In this document: positions 23,636 through 29,155 of the stretch, piece by piece
How positions within the stretch are numbered: the first letter of the stretch is position 1
Layout: each line of letters starts with the position of its first letter
Assembly: GCA_946185285.1 (NCBI GenBank)
Contig: CAMHIS010000022.1
Location: 1-36,319 of the forward strand
Source of the DNA: an uncultured Prevotellaceae bacterium
GTDB taxonomy: Bacteria > Bacteroidota > Bacteroidia > Bacteroidales > Bacteroidaceae
Direction: 5' to 3'
Length of the DNA stretch: 36,319 nucleotides
Notes under the pieces: model-generated
The model's database searches: none
What the model was told of the DNA's origin: nothing
What the model saw: the letters and a program-made list of their open reading frames with translations, nothing else
Program-made: the position numbers and the translations under genes

Positions 23636-23980
23636 TCAGTAGCCGTTGTACCCCGGCTGCCCGGCACTCTCGCCGTCGGGCACGTAGTCGCGGTGCATTG
23701 CCACGATGCGCGTGTCGTTCGAGTAGAATTCCCGTCCGTCCTGCGTTTTGCGCGGGTGGCACCACGTCACGAGTACGGCCTGCACCCTGTCGTGTTTTTT
23801 CAGCCCCTCGGCCAGCAGGCTGCGCGCCTGGCTCGTCGAGTTGGTCTCGCAGGCAATGCGCTCCAGGCCGTTGTTGATGACCATCGTCAGGTACTCGACG
23901 GTCTGCATGCCGCCGTTCTTGTCCTGATAGGAGCGGCTCAGCAGGCCGCTCATCTGCTCAATTGTTCCGTTAATCTGCAT
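23636..23980 (-). CDS. Small cassette protein, possibly OB-fold/ssDNA-binding-like (114 aa)
   Basis: The 114-aa protein has alternating hydrophobic strands: MQINGTIEQMSGLLSRSYQD, then VEYLTMVINNGLERIACETN, HDRVQAVLVTWCHPRK and GREFYSNDTRIVAM. This pattern of short strands with a TVEYLTMVI core suggests an OB-like barrel as in single-strand binding proteins, but I cannot assign it with confidence. It is the first gene of the minus operon, 60 nt after the -7 box at 24041-24048. The last residues (GQPGYNGY) are low complexity. Confidence 0.65.
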   Translation of the reverse strand: MQINGTIEQMSGLLSRSYQDKNGGMQTVEYLTMVINNGLERIACETNSTSQARSLLAEGLKKHDRVQAVLVTWCHPRKTQDGREFYSNDTRIVAMHRDYVPDGESAGQPGYNGY

Positions 23981-24040
23981 TTTCTCTCTTTTCGGTTTTT
24001 AAAAGTTCAACATTTCGTGTATCCTGCAGGAATACGGCTG

Positions 24041-24048
24041 CAAATATA
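24041..24048 (-). promoter_or_regulatory. Bacteroidetes -7 box for the cassette minus operon
   Basis: TATATTTG on the minus strand, with TTTG about 20 bp upstream (in GTTTGCAGTTTTCGCCG) as a -33 element. It is 60 nt before the ATG of the 114-aa gene. Confidence 0.65.
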
Positions 24049-24065
24049 CGGCGAAAACTGCAAAC

Positions 24066-24080
24066 AAAAAAAAAAAAAAA
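24066..24080. repeat. A15 homopolymer next to the promoter
   Basis: Fifteen A on the plus strand (T15 on the minus), then C and eight more A, just upstream of the -33 region of the minus operon. Homopolymers of this length slip during replication and can also act as curved upstream elements. Confidence 0.8.
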
Positions 24081-24156
24081 CAAAAAAAAGTTAAACTGAA
24101 AACGCAAGATGGCTATTTAACACTTAGGCGTGAGTTAGTTCAAAATGTGCAACTAT

Positions 24157-24267
24157 CTAACCCAAGTGGTCGTGCCTGTGATTCCAAAGACACCATATAT
24201 ACCCCATGAGCGCACCCACCGCCCACCAAAGAACGTAGGGTGCCAGAAAGCGGACGAAGTGTATCAC
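24157..24267 (-). CDS. Possible tiny membrane protein (36 aa)
   Basis: A GTG at 24265-24267 opens a 36-codon frame that ends with TAG at 24157-24159. The middle is one strongly hydrophobic, Trp-rich segment (FLAPYVLWWAVGALMGYIWC) followed by a polar His-rich tail (NHRHDHLG), so it would be a single-pass inner-membrane protein. A -7 box TAACTTTG (24273-24280) ends 5 nt before the GTG, predicting a leaderless message as for the subtilase at 5815. No homologue is known to me. It fills part of the otherwise gene-free 23981-24559 stretch. It could be a holin-like partner of the amidase, or chance. Confidence 0.4.
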   Translation of the reverse strand: MIHFVRFLAPYVLWWAVGALMGYIWCLWNHRHDHLG

Positions 24268-24272
24268 GGGGG

Positions 24273-24280
24273 CAAAGTTA
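24273..24280 (-). promoter_or_regulatory. Bacteroidetes -7 box before the 36-aa frame
   Basis: TAACTTTG on the minus strand, 5 nt from a GTG that opens a 36-codon membrane-protein frame. Confidence 0.5.
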
Positions 24281-24360
24281 CACATTTTTCGGAACATGGC
24301 AAAATTAACGTAATTTTACATTCCACAACCGCCCCTCTTGATTCCGGCCTCCCGTTTTTG

Positions 24361-24368
24361 TACCTTTG
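24361..24368 (+). promoter_or_regulatory. Bacteroidetes -7 box for the HU-smalltalk operon
   Basis: TACCTTTG followed by CACC, with CTCTTGATT about 23 bp upstream as a possible -33 element. It predicts a leader of about 185 nt before the HU start. Confidence 0.7.
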
Positions 24369-24415
24369 CACCGTCGTTGGAACCACCCATGCGGGTTGAC
24401 GGGGCCATCTCATAA

Positions 24416-24458
24416 ACTTGGCACGGCTAACTGACATACTTGGCACGGCTAACTGACA
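24416..24458 (+). repeat. 21-bp direct repeat in the HU mRNA leader
   Basis: Two identical copies of ACTTGGCACGGCTAACTGAC plus A, with a 1-bp spacer (period 22), located between the promoter at 24361 and the HU start at 24560. A GC-rich short hairpin (CCGCCGGAGGCGG) follows at about 24483. It is a candidate binding site for autoregulation at the RNA or DNA level. Confidence 0.85.
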
Positions 24459-24559
24459 CAGCCCCGGAAAGGACGTCCAGAACCCGCCGGAGGCGGCAAC
24501 AGCGGCAAGCGAGAACAATTAACCATTATTTACTAACCAACACAAAAATTAAACTAACT

Positions 24560-25135
24560 ATGGCAGCACGTAACACCATCCCCATGCTTGTAGACCTCTA
24601 CAAGAACAACAACACCGCGTCGAAGAGCTACGGCCAGTGGTTCGGCCGCGTGTTCCCGCGCGACGGTCTGAACCTGAAAGGCTTCGCCAAGCACCTTGCA
24701 GCGCACGGCAAGCTCGCCTCCTACGAGATGATCGTCCTGGTGCTCCAGAACGTCGTCGACTGTATGCGCCACCTCGTACTCGAGGGCGTGCCCGTCAAGC
24801 TCGACGGACTGGGAACCTTCACGGCCGGCATCCACGGCTCGGGCGCAAGCACCCCGCAGGCGTACAACCCGCAGCAGCACATCAAGGGCATCCGTCTCAA
24901 CTTCCGTCCCGAGGGCGCGGGCGACTTCGAGGACAAGCTCACCCAGAAGGCACTGCTTGAGCAGGCCACGTTCCTGATGAACGACGTCGTCCGCATCGAG
25001 AAAAGCGACGAGGTCGACAAGAACGGCAAGCCCAAGACCTACCAGGTGCGCACGAAGATTTCCGCGCAGGGACTCATCAGCGGCAGCGGCAGCAGCACGC
25101 CCGACCCCGACCCCGACGAAATTCCCGAGCCTTAA
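24560..25135 (+). CDS. HU-family (HU-HIG-like) DNA-binding protein
   Basis: From the ATG at 24560 the protein has 191 aa. The first 120 residues are a HU/IHF-like fold: GLNLKGFAKHLAAHGKLASY, then IVLVLQNVVDCMRHLVLEGV, and the beta-arm entry VKLDGLGTFTAGIHGSG. A second part follows (KGIRLNFRPEGAGDF, then FLMNDVVRIEKS), then a low-complexity acidic tail (TPDPDPDEIPEP). Such longer HU-like proteins are frequent in Bacteroidales. It would bind and bend DNA, perhaps the arrays or ends of the cassette. The frame is open from 24440, but that part lies within the leader holding the direct repeats. Smalltalk follows after 23 bp. Confidence 0.9.
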   Translation: MAARNTIPMLVDLYKNNNTASKSYGQWFGRVFPRDGLNLKGFAKHLAAHGKLASYEMIVLVLQNVVDCMRHLVLEGVPVKLDGLGTFTAGIHGSGASTPQAYNPQQHIKGIRLNFRPEGAGDFEDKLTQKALLEQATFLMNDVVRIEKSDEVDKNGKPKTYQVRTKISAQGLISGSGSSTPDPDPDEIPEP

Positions 25136-25158
25136 CCCACGCTAACCGCTGACGAGCT

Positions 25159-25275
25159 ATGAAGAAGGGTAATCTGTGGGAGGTCGCCATCCGCATCGCC
25201 ATCGCTGCCCTGACGGCAGCCCTGACGGCCATCGGCACCACCTCGTGCATGGGCTTCGGCCCCGTGACTATCTGA
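25159..25275 (+). CDS. Smalltalk protein
   Basis: The 38-aa protein has a short basic start (MKKGNLWEVAIR), one hydrophobic segment (IAIAALTAALTAIGTTSC) and a short tail (MGFGPVTI). This matches the tiny 'smalltalk' family of Bacteroidales, named for being small and encoded beside HU-like and amidase genes; its function is unknown. The segment could be a membrane anchor or a lipoprotein-like signal ending in TTSC. It is 23 bp after the HU gene and ends 38 bp before the right-hand terminator, so it is the last gene of the plus operon. Confidence 0.85.
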   Translation: MKKGNLWEVAIRIAIAALTAALTAIGTTSCMGFGPVTI

Positions 25276-25313
25276 GTCTGTTTACTTGGAATACTGATTT
25301 CTTTGATTTCTGA

Positions 25314-25350
25314 GAGCCGCCGTTGACGCGATGTCACCGGCGGCTCTTTT
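25314..25350 (+). terminator. Hairpin terminator of the HU-smalltalk operon
   Basis: A 13-bp stem with one mismatch (GAGCCGCCGTTGA against TCACCGGCGGCTC) is followed by TTTT, 38 bp after the smalltalk stop. It is the right-hand counterpart of the terminator at 19027-19058. Confidence 0.85.
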
Positions 25351-25449
25351 CGCTTCAAGTGTGACAAGTGACAAGTGACAAGTGACATTTCACCCTAAAA
25401 AAACGTGCATTTTCAGCGAAAATCCGCCCGAAATCCCTGTGTTTACCCG
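25314..25449 (-). repeat. Right terminal inverted repeat of the cassette
   Basis: Reverse complement of the left repeat: hairpin, heptamer array GTGACAA (25361-25387), the A7 run, AGCGAAAATCCGCCCGAAAT and TTTACCC at the outer end. Differences from the left copy are scattered single bases and small indels. Confidence 0.9.
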
Positions 25450-25474
25450 ACTGTTCATCATTTTTTTGATGCTT

Positions 25475-25594
25475 CGCAGCAGGATGTCAGCTATCCGGAG
25501 AAACATGAGCCACTATAATCTGGATATGATTATTGCTGTGGGGTTTCGTGTGAAGTCACAGGTGGCCACTCGTTTCCGTCAGTGGGCCAATTGA
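25475..25594 (+). pseudogene. Fragment of a RhuM-family virulence protein
   Basis: The frame encodes RSRMSAIRRNMSHYNLDMII followed by AVGFRVKSQVATRFRQWAN and a TGA. The HYNLDMIIxVGYRVxSxxATRFRxWA block is the core signature of RhuM-family proteins, which are normally about 300 aa. Both the long N-terminal part and everything after the Trp-Ala are missing. It starts about 25 bp outside the right inverted repeat, so it may be the remnant of a gene disrupted there. It is not expected to be functional. Confidence 0.7.
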
Positions 25595-25672
25595 GTCTTG
25601 GATTTAACAGGAAGAATCATTGCGGTACCTCAAAAACAGGTGGAGAACTTAGGTGTTTTCAAAAAAAAAGTG

Positions 25673-25680
25673 TACTTTTG
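25673..25680 (+). promoter_or_regulatory. Bacteroidetes -7 box before the remnant genes
   Basis: TACTTTTG preceded by A9, 29 nt before the ATG at 25710. Confidence 0.55.
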
Positions 25681-25709
25681 CAAAAGAAACAGATAATTAG
25701 GTAAAAACT

Positions 25710-25820
25710 ATGATTCCAAAATCAAAGCAGGAAGCCTTTGCCCAGTTGGACGAGATGCTGAGTGAGAAGGACAAGAACGAATTAGCTCATGGTGATGCCT
25801 TAGAGTTTTGCAGATTATGA
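25710..25820 (+). pseudogene. Truncated DUF6794-like gene (36 aa left)
   Basis: The frame reads MIPKSKQEAFAQLDEMLSEK then DKNELAHGDALEFCRL and stops. The EAFAQLDEMLSEKDK stretch resembles the beginning of small DUF6794-type proteins, which normally continue into a HFxLGxWIRN motif. Here that part is missing and the frame ends in a TGA that overlaps the next ATG. It still has a good promoter and start codon, so a short peptide may be made. The family call rests on about 25 residues and is tentative. Confidence 0.5.
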
Positions 25821-26512
25821 ACAAATACATCATTTTGATCGGCCTGTGCTGTTGCAGCATGGTTTCATGTATCAAGGACGAGGCTTTGAACAAGGAGTGC
25901 GACATTGAAAGCGCGTGGATAGAAGGTGTGGAGTACGAAAAGTACTTCTACCAGGCAACAGAGATGCGGAAAGAGAATATCAGCTCGGCCGAGACGGACA
26001 TCGTCTTCTCCGTTCGCTCGCTCATCTCGCTGCCGGCACAGATTCCCCTGAACTTCAAGATTACCGACGGTGCCACCATCGAGCCTGCCAACGGCTCGGT
26101 GCAGGACTTCACGAAAGGCACGGTCGTCTACACCGTCACCTCTGAGGACGGCGAATGGAAGCGCACGTACAACGTCACTTTCCTGGAGTCACCGCTTCCC
26201 GCCGAGAAGTTCAGCTTTGAGCGTGTGGAGACAAAGACGGAGCAGACCATGCTCGGCGGTAGCAACGAGCTGCACGTCTTCTACGAACTGACAACACCAA
26301 ATGAGCAGAACTACTGCTGGGCCACGGGCAATCCGGGCTCGGCACTCACCAAGAACGGTGCCAGGCCGGAGGAGTTCCCCGTCTACTCCACGCCCGACGG
26401 CAAGGAGGGCCGGGGCGTCTGCCTGAACACACAGTCGGCAGGGGTCATGGGCGAATGGATGAAGAAGCCCATCGCCGCCGGAAGCCTGTTCTTAGGGAAG
26501 TTCCTGGTCGAA
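25817..26512 (+). pseudogene. PCMD-domain lipoprotein, truncated by a deletion junction
   Basis: The ATG at 25817 starts a lipoprotein signal (IILIGLCCCSMVSC). The protein continues with ECDIESAWIEGVEYEKYFYQ, an Ig-like section (FKITDGATIEPANGSVQDFT, YTVTSEDGEWKRTYNVTF) and the start of the PCMD (putative carbohydrate metabolism) domain (NYCWATGNPGSALT, then IAAGSLFLGKFLVE). The family continues for another 150 or so residues. Here the homology stops at KFLVEYE near 26510 and the frame runs on to 26800 through a different gene in the wrong frame, giving about 95 unrelated residues. A fused product could still be exported but would lack most of the sugar-binding-like domain. Confidence 0.75.
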
Positions 26513-26513
26513 T

Positions 26514-27014
26514 ATGAAAGGCATGAAGGCCTCCATCACCACCAAGGCCTACTTCATGGAGGTGGTGAAGGGCGGCCAGAAGATGGCGGGCCTCTTTACG
26601 GGCCACGTCGAGCAGAAGGTGAAGCAGTGGATGCTGACGGTGCCCGTGCAGGCCACGTTCACGCTCAGCCGCCGGGTGATGCTGAAGGGCGGTCCCTACG
26701 TGTCGTTTCTCTTGGACAAGGGGTTCAGCGGCATAGCCTCCGACGGCTATCTGCGGAAGGACAGTCCGACGGGGCCCAAGATTCTGATGGGCAACCGTGA
26801 AGGCGAATGGGCCACCTACGACTTCGGCGACGACATGCGCAGCCTTCAGTTCGGCATCGGCCTTGGCGCCGACTGGCAGGTCAGCAAGAGCCTGGGTGTG
26901 TCGGCCGACCTTAGCTGGGGTCTGACGGGCGTCTTCCCCGGCGACTTCAAGACCGTCGAGCAGACACTCTATCCCGTCTATGGCACCGTCGGCGTGTTCT
27001 ACAGACTGAAGTAG
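26514..27014 (+). pseudogene. C-terminal part of an outer-membrane beta-barrel (PorT-like) gene
   Basis: The frame encodes 166 aa: KGMKASITTKAYFMEVVKGG, then WMLTVPVQATFTLSRRVMLK, GPYVSFLLDKGFSG, and the barrel end LGVSADLSWGLTGVF with the final YGTVGVFYRLK. This is the second part of the porin-like outer-membrane beta-barrel family often found beside PCMD lipoprotein genes. The signal peptide and about the first 90-100 residues are absent. It is in a different frame from the PCMD part, so the two are joined by a deletion, not a functional fusion. The aromatic last residue needed for barrel assembly is replaced by the common Bacteroidetes YRLK ending. Confidence 0.75.
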
Positions 27015-27069
27015 GCGCTATCCCGCCCTCACTATTTTCCATTTCTATAGCCCCAAAAACAGGATTTGT

Positions 27070-27840
27070 ATGGCACGTATGGCAAACGCACAGGAGATTA
27101 TCGAATACATGGAGTCGCTGCGCAACGAGGAGCAGCGGCAGGTACTGATGAGGTTCTTCAAGACCGCGCCTGGCGAATATGGCTACGGCGATGAGTTCTT
27201 AGGACTGAAGGTACCGCAGACACGGGAGGTGGTGAAGGCCGCCGGGGCTGAATTCCCCTTGAGCGAAATCCCCACCTTGCTGATGAACCGCTGGCACGAG
27301 GTCCGCCTCTGCGGCTTCCTGATTCTCGTGGCGAAGTTTGAAAAGCTGGCCAGTAAGCGATCAGAGAACAATCCCGATGCCATCAGCCAGCGCGACGAGA
27401 TTGTGACGATGTACCTGCAGTATGCCGAACAGGCAAACAACTGGGACCTGGTAGACCTTTCCGTGCATAAGATACTCGGCCACTGGCTGCTGTTGCCCAC
27501 GGACTTGGGCGACAGGGACTATAAGCTCAGGCTGCTCGACGAACTCGCCGCCAGCCCCTGTCTCTGGAAACAGCGCATGAGCATCGTCTGCTCGTGGAAG
27601 ACCTCACAGCAGGGCGACCCTTCATGGTGCCTTCGTTACGCTGAGGTCCATCTGCATCATCCCCATGACCTCATGCATAAGGCCGTCGGGTGGATGCTCC
27701 GTGAGATGGGCAAGCGCGTCTCTATGGAACTCCTGCGCGAGTTCCTGCGCCAGCACGCCCATGAGATGCCCCGCACCATGCTGCGCTACGCCATCGAGAA
27801 AATGAGCGACAAGGAGCGTAAGGAGTGGATGGACAGATGA
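27070..27840 (+). CDS. DNA alkylation repair protein (AlkD-like HEAT-repeat glycosylase)
   Basis: The 256-aa all-helical protein shows the AlkD signatures: YGYGDEFLGLKVPQTREVVK, then NRWHEVRLCGFLILVAKFEK, QANNWDLVDLSVHKILGHWL and HHPHDLMHKAVGWMLREMGK. AlkD-type enzymes remove bulky cationic alkylated bases such as 3- and 7-methyl purines by wrapping the duplex with HEAT repeats. The NWDLVD Asp, which is catalytically important in the family, is present. The stop overlaps the start of the MGMT-like gene (ATGA), so two alkylation-repair functions are coupled. Confidence 0.93.
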   Translation: MARMANAQEIIEYMESLRNEEQRQVLMRFFKTAPGEYGYGDEFLGLKVPQTREVVKAAGAEFPLSEIPTLLMNRWHEVRLCGFLILVAKFEKLASKRSENNPDAISQRDEIVTMYLQYAEQANNWDLVDLSVHKILGHWLLLPTDLGDRDYKLRLLDELAASPCLWKQRMSIVCSWKTSQQGDPSWCLRYAEVHLHHPHDLMHKAVGWMLREMGKRVSMELLREFLRQHAHEMPRTMLRYAIEKMSDKERKEWMDR

Positions 27841-28181
27841 AGGACTATCCTGACAAGATGACGCCAGAGCAGGCGAGGACATTCAAAAATGATGTGCTGA
27901 ACATTGTCAGTCAGATACCTCGTGGCTGCGTCACTACTTACGGTCATATCGCAACCTTAGCGGGCTGGCCAAGTCATGCAAGGATGGTAGGTCGCACCCT
28001 GCGTTACACACCTGGGGCCGCACAGCTCCCCTGCCATCGCGTGGTGAACAATGCCGGCCGTACTGCTCCGGGCTGGAGCCGTCAGCGCCCGCTGTTAGAA
28101 GCTGAAGGCGTCACCTTCAAGCCCAACGGCCACGTGGATATGCTGCGCCACCTCTGGGAACCATCGTTACCGGAATTGTAA
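27837..28181 (+). CDS. MGMT-family O6-alkylguanine transferase-like protein
   Basis: The 114-aa protein is the C-terminal alkyltransferase domain alone: IPRGCVTTYGHIATLAGWPS, then ARMVGRTLR, and the active-site motif PCHRVV (C66). Alkyltransferase-like (ATL) proteins have Trp in place of this Cys, while here the Cys that accepts the alkyl group is kept, so direct repair of O6-alkylguanine is possible. The N-terminal domain of full-size Ogt is absent. A GTG at 27825 would add four residues; the ATG at 27837 overlaps the alkD stop and is preferred. Confidence 0.9.
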   Translation: MKDYPDKMTPEQARTFKNDVLNIVSQIPRGCVTTYGHIATLAGWPSHARMVGRTLRYTPGAAQLPCHRVVNNAGRTAPGWSRQRPLLEAEGVTFKPNGHVDMLRHLWEPSLPEL

Positions 28182-28205
28182 CCTTGTTCAGGTTCCAGTG
28201 CGTCG

Positions 28206-28583
28206 TCAGCTACGAACAGCCACGACTTCAATCTCTACCGATGCGCCCTTGGGCAACGTCTTAACAGCAACGGCAGAGCGGGCTGGATAAGGCTCCGTGA
28301 AGAACTCGGCATAGACGGCGTTCATGTCGGCAAAGTCGTTCATGTCGGCCAAAAACACGGTGGTCTTCACCACGCTGCTCATGCTGAGGCCAGCTTCGGC
28401 AAGAATGGCCTTGACGTTGGCAAGCGACTGACGGGCCTGCTCCTTGATGCCTCCTTCTACGACTACGCCCGTGGCTGGGTCGATGGGAATCTGCCCGGAA
28501 GTATAGACGAAACTTCCTACTTGAATGGCCTGACTATACGGCCCGATGGCAGCGGGTGCCTTTTCTGTACTGATAACTTTCAT
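28206..28583 (-). CDS. ridA: RidA family protein (reactive intermediate/imine deaminase)
   Basis: The 125-aa protein from the ATG at 28581-28583 has the RidA order [30 protein letters not shown], and the end motif [20 protein letters not shown] with the substrate-binding Arg102. RidA trimers hydrolyse 2-aminoacrylate and related enamines made by PLP enzymes, protecting them from damage. The GTG at 28586 is less likely. It is downstream of greA in the same direction with an 86-bp gap that shows no clear -7 box, so read-through from greA is possible. Confidence 0.94.
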   Translation of the reverse strand: MKVISTEKAPAAIGPYSQAIQVGSFVYTSGQIPIDPATGVVVEGGIKEQARQSLANVKAILAEAGLSMSSVVKTTVFLADMNDFADMNAVYAEFFTEPYPARSAVAVKTLPKGASVEIEVVAVRS

Positions 28584-28669
28584 CACGATAATATTGTTTT
28601 GTTCTTTAGTTGATACTAACGGCTTGGGGTGTCAAGGACGAAACAAAGCTCACCATAGCTTGACAATGA

Positions 28670-29146
28670 TTACAGGGTAATACTCTCAATACGGAACTTC
28701 TGGACGCCTATCGGCACTCGCACTTCCACCTCGTCGCCGACCTTTTTGCCCAACAGGGCCTGCGCGACGGGAGACTTGATGGAAATCTTGCCCTCAAGCA
28801 AATTGGCCTCATGCGGACTGACCACCGTATACGTCATTCTGGCGCTGTTGCGCAGGTTGGTCATTTCCACTTTGGAGAGCAGCCCGACTTTATCACTGCC
28901 AAGCAGGGACATGTCGATGACCCTTGCATGTTCCAAAATCCGCTGCTTGAAGCGTATCCTGCCCAGCAGCCTTGACTGTTCGCGCTTGGCGGCATGATAC
29001 TCAAAATTCTCGCTAAGGTCGCCCTTGTCACGCGCTTCTGCAATAGCCTCCCTCACCTGAGGCAGCTCGACGCTTTCCAACTGGCGTAGTTCAGCTACTA
29101 TTTTGTCGTAGCCTTCCTGAGACATGTATTCCATATTATCCGGCAT
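28670..29146 (-). CDS. greA: Transcription elongation factor GreA
   Basis: The 158-aa protein has the N-terminal coiled coil with the tip motif KGDLSENFEYHAAKREQ, whose two acidic residues reach the RNA polymerase active centre, and the C-terminal FKBP-like domain (SPVAQALLGKKVGDEVEVRV). GreA lets stalled, backtracked polymerase cleave its transcript and resume. Length and motifs are standard. It follows the zinc-ribbon gene by 9 bp on the same strand, so they are co-transcribed. Confidence 0.96.
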   Translation of the reverse strand: MPDNMEYMSQEGYDKIVAELRQLESVELPQVREAIAEARDKGDLSENFEYHAAKREQSRLLGRIRFKQRILEHARVIDMSLLGSDKVGLLSKVEMTNLRNSARMTYTVVSPHEANLLEGKISIKSPVAQALLGKKVGDEVEVRVPIGVQKFRIESITL

Positions 29147-29155
29147 TTTTCATGA

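Larger units (their letters stand above)
18924..25449. mobile_element. Inverted-repeat-bounded VirE/DUF3987-HU-smalltalk-amidase cassette
   Basis: About 6.5 kb lies between two copies of a roughly 135-bp sequence in opposite orientation. Inside are two divergent operons that both run outward and end at hairpins which are part of the repeats: minus strand (OB-like protein, two unknowns, VirE-N/DUF3987 protein, unknown, amidase) and plus strand (HU-like, smalltalk). The gene set is a familiar recurring neighbourhood in Bacteroides and Prevotella, often close to surface-polysaccharide genes; its function is unknown to me. No transposase, integrase or recombinase is present, and I found no clear target-site duplication. 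Mobility is therefore inferred from the architecture and from the gene debris on its right side. Confidence 0.65.

Noticed and set aside
24145..24399. Plus-strand open frame of 84 codons
   Set aside because: It has no domain or hydrophobic pattern, crosses two promoter boxes and lacks its own promoter. The 36-codon minus frame in the same place has better support.
24440..24559. N-terminal extension of the HU-like protein from the open frame at 24440
   Set aside because: The added residues are Arg-rich low complexity lying over the 21-bp leader repeat and a hairpin. The family start is at MAARN (24560).
19080..25275. Complete prophage
   Set aside because: No capsid, terminase, tail or integrase genes are visible; only replication-like and amidase genes are present.
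18900..25470. Target-site duplication at the cassette ends
   Set aside because: Sequences just outside the two repeats (CTTTT before GGGATAAAC and GAACAGTC outside GGGTAAAC) do not match as direct repeats.
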